DNA from: Pycnopodia helianthoides
Taxonomy: Eukaryota > Echinodermata > Asteroidea > Forcipulatida > Asteriidae
Assembly (NCBI GenBank): GCA_032158295.1
Contig: CM063246.1
Span: 715,371-779,370, forward strand
Direction: 5' to 3'
Length of the DNA: 64,000 nt
Position 1 is the stretch's first letter. Each line of letters starts with the position of its first letter. Made by a program: the position numbers and the translations under genes. Under the pieces are notes generated by a model. That model saw only the letters and a list, made by a program, of their open reading frames with translations, ran no database searches and was not told the origin of the DNA. Shown piece after piece: positions 57,301 to 64,000 of this stretch.

Positions 57301-57426
57301 AATAGTGAGAGAAGTTATTCTTTGACTACTTTACTTATCGTTTTCCCTTTAGTTTTGTTCAAATGAATCAAAACTATTATGTAAACCTATTTCAAAACTA
57401 GAGAGCCGACGACAGTGAATTTAATA

Positions 57427-57437
57427 CGCGGAAGTAG
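57427..57437. promoter_or_regulatory. ETS-like site near the PGLS start
   Basis: CGGAAGTAG about 130 bp upstream of the PGLS ATG matches the ETS (GABP/ELK) core common in promoters of housekeeping genes. One short match by eye; weak evidence. Confidence 0.25.
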
Positions 57438-57439
57438 TC

Positions 57440-59864
57440 CTCTTGAAAGAAAGACTGGTACCCGCATCATTATTGGCGTTTCAAGGAATGGAACAAGTCA
57501 ATATACCACTCTGGGTTCTTTTATCAACGCAAGAGGGCGCTTTTTCGCCAAACGCTCCTAAAAGTTTGATCCTCCGTAAGGAGTTTGCGGGTGCCTTGAT
57601 GCTCGGCCTTGGCCTCGGGTTGTAGGATAAGTACCTTGGAAATTTTATTCAAGACCGCTCTAGGCTGATGTGCGTGTTTCCTGACCATAGTTGAATGGTA
57701 TTGAATTGAATTTAATTGTTTTATTCATCAGGTATACAAAAATACATGAAAGTTAAATTCCAATTGTACAGCAACAGAATATTAAAATGTAAAAATTGCA
57801 CAATATTATATACAAACATACCAACTCGACGTCAGCCATTTTGTTACAAATGTGATCGGGTTGGGGATTTTTTAACCCTTCGTGGTGCCATCAGGGACTT
57901 TTTAAGTGTCTGTTTTCAATTAAACAATTAGTACCTCGCCATTGATATTTTTTTTGTATCTAAATAAATCAAAGTTCCTCAGCTTCACCTAGCCAAACCT
58001 AGCCAAATAGCATGCCAACTGTCTTGTTACCATCGGGGTTGTTTTTCACACAAAAAATCAATTAATTGACCTTGTTTTCCCATAGGAATTGTAAAGCAAT
58101 CACTTAGCATTGGACCTACATGTAATAGTCATTACTAGGTGAAGTGAACCATTTGGTTGTCAGATGACTTCGCGGTGGAACTGTAGAGGGGGTATATCAA
58201 TGTGCCAAGAGACTGTGCCTACTGGACTAGTGGGAAAGACCGTTCAAAATAGATAAGGGGATTATGGCTGTCTTTGGTAAACAAACATAGATGCTAATTC
58301 CATGAGTTGTAGGCAAAGGGAGAGTAAAGTGGTATAAACTTCAAATAGAGACACATGTGGGCTAATTTCAAAGGAAAAGTGGCTAGAATTTATTTCTATT
58401 GGTCACAAGGGTCTTTATCTAATAGTTTGGGCGATTTAAACTTGATTGTGTTCCTCAAAAACATGTATTACACGAAATATCAAAACGTACACTTAAAAAG
58501 TACCTGTTGGTGTCAGTGTGTGAGGGTTTTTTATGGTGTCACGCAGGGTTAACCATCCGCGGGATGATTGACCAACATGAACATTATAATTAAACACATT
58601 CAGGCACAAAACTCCGTGTTCGAATAATTTATTGCGTTACTTCAATTTACAATGGTTGGCCGAATCTCCCACTCTGGTAGCCAACCAAACACTCACCAAG
58701 TAAACAGTCTGATGGAGACCAGCACACACGCCTGACTGGACGACAGACCACGAGGGTGTGTGGTCAATGGATTCTATACTGCGATAAGTATTTGATTACG
58801 TAATAAAACATTTCAACTTAAACTATGGACGATTCGGTATACAGTAATCATTGAATTAAATAAAATATATTACATCACACAAACAACAATATCACACAAT
58901 AGAGGGCGCTACACAAAATTTGTCTTTGCATGTTAGTACAGTGCGCACGTCCAACTGAGGGAATTTTTTTTATACAGTTCCTGAAGTTCCTCTCATTTAA
59001 TTTTAAACACAATTTGTCACTTCTCAACCAAACAATCCGGGGCCGATGCATCTCTCTCGATACTTTTTTAGCACTGAAAAAAAAGCTAACTGCTAACTGA
59101 ACGCTTAAAGATATTGAAAGTTGTAAAAATAACTGAATAGAAAAAGACTCTTGATTTCTCACAACCGCAAACTTTCATGTTTAAAACCCTGTGCCGAGTG
59201 ACGTCTACCAAAAGTCACACCAAGTTTTGTACGTTTCCTCTGGTCAGAGTCACCTTTAATTGGGGGCCACAAAGCAGCTCAGAGGCTTGCCAAACATTAG
59301 GGCACCGTCTGATACAATAAAAAGATCGCTGGAATGGTTTCCCTTTATCAGAGGGTAGGGTATTTGTGGGCTGTGTTGACTCTCACGCTAAGCCACGTGG
59401 CAGATTTTGTACGCTGGGTATAGTAAAGTCCTTTCCAAGCTCATAGGAAAAACACGATTCCAACCACGGAACTGATCCTTCCCCCCTCTTACATAATGTG
59501 GAATGGTCCATTCTAGGATATCCAGAACGTTCAACTCGCTGTGGAATTTGCAACTGGTGAAAAAATACATAACTCGTGAAATGAGGAATACACGATCCGA
59601 TTTGTTTTAGAGTATTTGCCCACCCCCCCCCAACCGAGGACTATAAAGAGAATGAGTTGCAATCGAATCGATAGGCATTAAGCGGTTTACCACTGTGTAA
59701 AGGTCATTTAATAATGGCTATTCTAGAAACAATCGACTATTTGTTTTGACTATTTACAGTGTCAAAAATGCAATGGTAAGGTTAATAGGCCTAACTACTT
59801 TTGTGCATAACGATAAATATAATGTTCTTTTTTATAAATAATTGAATTTTCTAACTCCGCGTTA
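57440..59864. other. intergenic between PGLS and the channel gene
   Basis: No gene seen. About 58530-58915 has an abrupt change in composition with dense CA/TG words and could be a decayed LTR or similar repeat. A 3'-tail-like stretch lies at 57700-57830. Confidence 0.45.
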
Positions 59865-59977
59865 TTATTTTTTCGGTGCTCCTTCCAAAAACGCAACTTG
59901 GAACAGATGGTCAAATACTTCAACTAAAGTCAAAATACTACCTCCCAGCCATAAGCCCATAGAGCCTCCAATGTCAC
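59865..59977 (-). CDS. DEG/ENaC gene, last exon with TM2
   Basis: Acceptor TTTTTTCCCGTAG; reads [20 protein letters not shown] then [16 protein letters not shown] and stop. 'DIGG.MGL..G.SIL...E.FD' is the conserved TM2 signature of the family. Confidence 0.9.
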
Positions 59978-62043
59978 CTACGGGAAAAAAACAGACACAC
60001 AATATGAAAACCAAACATGTACCGAGGGAGGCCGTGTCCGAATTCAGCAACAGCTACGGCTACGGCTAGCTTTGGTCCTTAATAACACCCTTAGCAACAT
60101 TCGTAGCCGCAACCGTAGCCGCCAATTCGAATACGGCCTTGGGTTTAGGGACGGGCCTGAGACACCAAACAAAAAGCCGGAAGTCTCCTTCCTTTTTCTA
60201 AAGACACCAATTAACTCCCGTTTTTACTATTGTCTCAAAATGTTCCCGTTCTTTGTTAGTAGATAGATCAGTGCGCCCCACAACATTATCATCCCTTTTA
60301 ATTGGGCATTCGTTTAGACTATTCCTTATAACTTTCTCGACTCCCTGGAGAGCATCGAACCCCAAGCTGCTTAAGTTAGCGCTAAGGGGTTAAGTCGTCC
60401 CAGGTTCTCATTTATACACCTGGGTTGAGAGAAGCAATTATGGCAAAGTGCCTTGCTCAAGGACACAGGTGCCATGACCGGGAATGAAGCCCACACGCAT
60501 GCAGATGATTCAAGCACAAGAACTTGAGTCCTATAATGCACAAGACCGCACGGCCAGAATACAACAGTTGCTGCTTTATTACAATATTACAACAACTTTG
60601 GACACCAGTGAACAGATCCTCATTTTTAGTTAATATGCCTACGAATGTTCATTATCAACTCAAGTCAATTCAATTATACATTCATTATCATATTAGTGAA
60701 GGTTGTGAGGGCACCAAATACTAAGCTATCCATGCAGTCAAATAATGGATCATGCATGGATTTGAAGTTTTGCTTTCGCAATGGTATCATGGGTCACAGA
60801 AACAACATCATTTAGATTTAAGAGAGGACATCATTAATAGGGGTGAAAAACTTACACAAATATGCGAAGGAAGTGTAGGCTTCTCGTTGGATGATTTTTT
60901 GGGTTGTCATTTCTTCAAAATACAGCTGTAGCATCAGTGAGTTAGCCCTTGGAAATGAAACAACACGTTTTTTGTTTAAAGGAACATTACAGAATTGGTA
61001 AGAAAAAAACTTTGTAAGATATACTTTTTGATCACAGATTGCGGTGACAACCATGTAATAACTGTCTCTTATTGAGTTGGGATGGTTCTGAAAAGAATCG
61101 TTGGTTACAACTCGACGTTTCGATCAGTATGCTCTGATCGTCTTCTGGAGAAAGCTTGACTCTGATGCTGGATGCTACTTAAGTACTGTGGAAGTGAACT
61201 GGATCTTGGAGGCGGAGTCCTTGCGGCATCAGGTTGGAGTCTCGGTAACGTTTAGTGAAGGCTAGGTTGTTTATGAGTTTCAAATCCTACTTTAAAAAAA
61301 CATGTTTAGCGTCCTGCCTTTTTGAAAAAAGGAAGGAGGACGGCCTTTTTTTCTTTTTCTTTTTTTCAAGACAACCGGCCAGGCTTTTTTTCAAGATGGT
61401 TGCCAGCTTTTTCTGTGTGTTTTTTTTTTCGTGTGCCAAAGTCTGAAAACACGATATTGTTTATTTTATAAATTCATTTCTTTCGTCAGACATTGTTGAA
61501 ATTGATCATTAAAAAAATATAAAAAGTAGGCGGCCTCTAAAAAGGAAGCGGGCGGGGACGCCAAACATATATTTTTTTATTTGGCCTAACTTTTTCTTAA
61601 TTGATGTCTTATTTGTGTTTTACCCCAAACTGATGTGTGTTAAGCACTGTACATTCAGTATTTTCCCAAGTCCTCTTAAACAAAAGCCACAGACATTATT
61701 ACTCGGTTGAGATTCGAACCCACAACCTTCTATAGAGCAGATGTATTACCGCTAGACCAACGAGCTTACCCAGTGGTTAGAGGCAGTTCGAATACCATTT
61801 TAGCATCGGGTTTTTTCTTGATGAAGGCTATCATAAGGGAACTTTGAAAACAAAAATGAATGCCAAACTAAAATACTCACACGAAATGGTCATCATCCAC
61901 CGCCCACCCAAGGGTTGCAACATACTCCATCAGTCTTTGGTTGATAAACATTGAAGGCATGCGGGACTGAGATAGGCTGGTTGCGTATGTGGTTGATAAA
62001 CACGTCACTGGGCAGTCGCACTCGTCTTTAACATTAAACGTAT
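59865..62043 (-). CDS. DEG/ENaC-family sodium channel, last three exons
   Basis: Amiloride-sensitive/acid-sensing-type channel subunit of the plasma membrane. Exons on the minus strand: 62043-61881, 60947-60856, 59977-59865. Splice phases agree (phase 2 then phase 1), with consensus donors GT|GTGAGT and T|GTAAGT. Seen: [19 protein letters not shown], the cysteine-rich extracellular signature before TM2; [20 protein letters not shown], the last extracellular strand; then [20 protein letters not shown], which is TM2 with the GxS selectivity filter (GGS). A short tail ends EGAPKK and stop at 59867-59865. The TM1 and finger/thumb exons were not found below 64 kb. The ligand (protons, peptides) cannot be told. 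Confidence 0.88.
60030..60138. mobile_element. 109-bp TIR element in DEG/ENaC intron
   Basis: Ends GGCCGTGTCCGAATT and AATTCGAATACGGCC are inverted repeats with one difference. The interior has CTACGGCTACGGC facing GTAGCCGCAACCGTAGCC. A compact foldback element. Confidence 0.7.
60350..60510. repeat. SINE-like repeat
   Basis: 'agtgccttgctcaaggacac' with nearby 'gaccgggaatgaagcccac' is a block I associate with dispersed repeats of marine invertebrates and fish. No tail or boundaries could be set. Weak. Confidence 0.3.
60856..60947 (-). CDS. DEG/ENaC gene, pre-TM2 exon
   Basis: Acceptor TTTCCAAG; 92 nt; the first G completes valine with the upstream GT. Reads [18 protein letters not shown] and [11 protein letters not shown]; the last T joins GT to make a cysteine. 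Confidence 0.85.
60980..61040 (-). mobile_element. TTAA-flanked TIR element, family B, truncated
   Basis: TTAA (60976-60979), then AGGAACATTACAGAATTGG and about 40 bp matching the left end of the 50405-50790 copy ('tatactttttgatcacagatt'); truncated thereafter. Confidence 0.75.
61111..61150 (-). ncRNA. hammerhead-ribozyme-like motif, degenerate
   Basis: On the minus strand: CTC, CAGAAGA, stem GATCAG/CTGATC, then GAAACGTC and GAG. Same layout as 63113-63155 but with CAGAAGA in place of the CUGANGA core, so probably inactive. Confidence 0.3.
61685..61770 (-). other. tRNA-like sequence or tRNA-derived SINE
   Basis: The minus strand has TTGGTCTAGCGGTAAT (A-box-like) and GTGGGTTCGAATCTCAA (B box and T stem), bracketed by CTCG/CGAG. 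The anticodon stem is poor. Pseudo-tRNA or SINE head, inside a DEG/ENaC intron. Confidence 0.4.
61881..62043 (-). CDS. DEG/ENaC gene, exon with CxCP motif
   Basis: Acceptor TCTTACAG; enters phase 1 with [20 protein letters not shown], ends GWAVDDDHF plus GT at the donor GTGAGT. Spacing CxCPxxC is as in ASIC/ENaC proteins. Confidence 0.87.
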
Positions 62044-62159
62044 CTGTAAGACAGGGAACCACACTATTGTTTTCAGACTATATCGTTTGGTTTGTTTAGC
62101 CACAGAATCGTTTGACAGATTTTAATTTTGCAGCATTTTTGGGGCTAAATTGTTGGGGT

Positions 62160-62255
62160 TGAACTGAGAAAAATTAATTAGAGCGGGATTTGAACCAACA
62201 ACCTCCTGCTAATCCGGAGGTCGAAGGTTCAAATTCCACTCTGTTCAACCTTAAA
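62160..62255. other. second tRNA-like/hairpin sequence
   Basis: 'gagcgggatttgaaccaacaac' on the plus strand (T-arm complement) is followed by CCTCCTGCTAATCCGGAGG, an anticodon-arm-like hairpin, and 'ggttcaaattccactctg', so B-box-like words face both ways. tRNA-derived repeat, weak. Confidence 0.35.
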
Positions 62256-62309
62256 TCGTTTTGTTTAAATTCTAAGTCAGTTTCCTTTGTGGTTTGTTAC
62301 TAAATTTTT

Positions 62310-62687
62310 GACTTGTGTGTGTGTGTGCGTGTGTGTGATTTCATTTTCACTACCTTATGGAGACCGAGAACAAAACAGAAAAGGGACAACAAAGGGTCTC
62401 CATAGGGAAATTCTAAAGACTGGGTTGCTCCACATTAAATTGTGTGTACAAAGTCTATGGGAGGTTCTTAACTACAGGGACAAAGGAAAGAACAAAAGAT
62501 GTCTCCACAGGGATGCAAAAAATAGAATGTGTGTGCGTGTGTATGTGGTGACATTCAAACCGAGGACTTACAACAACAGGGACAATATGTCCACGTTTGC
62601 TATCACAAAGGAAAACAATGGGGTCCACGTTTGTCAGGACAAAGAGTTGAACAAAGGAGGGTCCACGATTGGAGGTCATTACACACT

Positions 62688-62722
<35 letters not shown>

Positions 62723-62860
62723 ACATACACAAGTGTATTTGTGGGGTCCTGACAACAATGGAACAATGGACCCCAAAAGGTCATTTCAATAGGAACAATT
62801 TTGGACCCCACAAGGGAATTCTTTGGAAGAGGGAATAATAGAGCGACAATAGAAGTAGCC
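62310..62860. repeat. GT tracts and diverged inverted copies of the 24-kb minisatellite
   Basis: Three GT-rich tracts (about 62314, 62527, 62690-62721) with 'gtggggtcctgacaacaatgg' after the last. The unit is the reverse complement of the 24220-24750 minisatellite; upstream units are much diverged. Confidence 0.7.
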
Positions 62861-63112
62861 CACAAACCGGATCCGTATCGGCTGGGCGTGTGAGTTGATA
62901 ATAGTATATTATAACCCAATTCGTTGAAGGATCGTGGCGAGAATTCGTTTATGCCGCTGTTTACTGCTGCGGAAAGCAAAATGTAGGCCTACAGCTGCAC
63001 GAGAAACAACTCGGCTCTCCCCAAACGAAAAAAAAAAATGCAAATGAACGGAAATTCACTTAAAAATCAAGTAGGCTTTATTTATTTCTAGTGCCTTTGA
63101 AAAGGGCAGATT

Positions 63113-63155
63113 TCTCCTGAAGAAAGGCAGGAGTATACTGCCCGAAACGTCGAGA
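63113..63155 (+). ncRNA. hammerhead-ribozyme-like motif
   Basis: Order: TCTC (63113-63116), CTGAAGA core (63117-63123), stem GGCAG (63126-63130) with CTGCC (63138-63142) and a seven-base loop, GAAACGTC (63144-63151), GAGA (63152-63155). TCTC and GAGA pair as stem I. CUGANGA, GAAA and GUC are the conserved hammerhead core; stem III would be only ACGU, as reported for minimal hammerheads of Penelope-like retroelements, which are thought to work as dimers. Two extra A after the core weaken stem II. Confidence 0.4.
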
Positions 63156-64000
63156 CCAAACCGGCTCTTTTCAGAGCCAACACTCCCACAAAAGAGTTCA
63201 TATTACAAGGTTGTACCTCTTATCTCCACACCATGCAAAGCTTCAAACACCACTTAAGACAAATTTCCTTTGTTTGAAAACTTGATTTGGGGGGATTTTT
63301 TGAGAGACTTGATGGGGACGGGGGCACAGAAAGGCCAGCGGTGGGGTTGACACAGAAAATCCTGGGTGGGACACGTTCCCCTTACTTACTCGAACCATTA
63401 CTTGGTGCATTTTCGACCGGGGGAAAGAGGGGGAAAGTGCGGGGGCAAGGGTTCCCGCCCTCGGCCCCCGTTGCTGGTCATACTCCACGCAAAATTGAAA
63501 GTGTCCCGGTGATAAATCCTGTGTTTTCACGTGCAATTGTATGCCTTGGCATAGTTAGGGGTCTCTTTTGAATGGGATAGGTGGAGAAGTTGAAGAAATA
63601 GGTGTCCATAGGAAGTGGTAATGCAATAATAGAGCCACATAGGAAAGTGGAATTGAAGTAAATGTTTACAAGGGAGGGTAATAGATCACAACCCGCACTG
63701 AAGTCAAAGGAAAACCATGCACTGACAGTTTAAGAAGGTTCTCGAGAGCCACCAGTTCCCTTGCCTTCAAAAATAAAAATAATTTCCAATTATCAACTTT
63801 GGATTGCTAGGTGGCAGCAGACATTGTCGGGCAACTTTCCATTGTTTACGTAGATCTAACTAGGAACACGTTTCTGAGAACAGTGGATTTACCTGGTAAG
63901 TATGCCCACCCAGTGTCTCCAAAAGTATCCCGTCGGTTTTTAAAGGCCCTGTACACTATTGGTAAGATCGAATAACACAATTGTTCACAGATTCATACAT
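63156..64000. other. no gene recognised; TIR element begins at the window end
   Basis: GC-rich islands near 63280-63480 hold open frames on both strands that resemble nothing known. At about 63940 TTTTAAAGGCCCTGTACAC begins what looks like another TTAA-flanked element running out of the window. Confidence 0.4.

Noticed and set aside
58532..58915. Possible solo LTR beginning TGTCACGC
   Set aside because: No matching target duplication, no primer-binding or polypurine tract, and no second copy in the window.
61255..61446. Phe-rich 63-codon frame
   Set aside because: It is created by T homopolymers.
62287..62979. Open frames of 183 and 174 codons on opposite strands
   Set aside because: They are generated by GT/CA tracts and minisatellite sequence; the translations are low-complexity repeats.

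Overview
The window is animal nuclear DNA, AT-rich, with introns bounded by GT/AG, several families of non-LTR retrotransposons and many small inverted-repeat elements. The protein families (sacsin, a cytosolic-type GH1 beta-glucosidase, 6-phosphogluconolactonase, a DEG/ENaC channel) and the abundance of short elements ending in TTTAAAG suggest a marine invertebrate deuterostome. An echinoderm is my best guess, from impression rather than a database search.

Layout. 1-6.8 kb: no gene seen; retrotransposon fragments, a tandem array with a unit of about 293 bp (3.69-6.44 kb) and TIR elements nested in it. 6.79-24.12 kb (+): a sacsin-like co-chaperone gene. It has one short exon at 6790-6878 and a giant coding stretch from 12002 to 24119 with GHKL ATPase-like repeats and a C-terminal J domain. 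Many frameshifts and one in-frame stop interrupt it, and a 100-N gap cuts it off just after the J domain. 24.2-36 kb: repeats, a decayed tRNA-Val, a TIR element holding a THAP-domain remnant, and the second copy of a 1.2-kb TTAA-flanked element. 35.4-40.5 kb: a degenerate higher-order repeat field. 40.8-43.8 kb: a retrotransposon inserted into an older, opposite-strand retrotransposon. 43.9-45.8 kb: two long hairpins and a TIR element.

46.47-49.94 kb (+): a four-exon GH1 beta-glucosidase gene with both catalytic glutamates but two frame lesions. 52.2-57.3 kb (-): a complete, intact four-exon 6-phosphogluconolactonase gene (243 aa) with a 19-copy, 23-bp minisatellite in intron 3. 59.87-62.04 kb (-): the last three exons of a DEG/ENaC-family sodium channel; its 5' exons were not found and probably lie beyond 64 kb. 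Hammerhead-ribozyme-like motifs occur at 61.1 and 63.1 kb.

The genes do not form one pathway: they are a quality-control chaperone, a glycosidase, a pentose-phosphate enzyme and an ion channel, separated by repeat-rich DNA. The PGLS and DEG/ENaC exons have consistent splice phases and no lesions. The sacsin and GH1 genes carry indels, some in homopolymers, so uncorrected assembly errors compete with true gene decay as the explanation.
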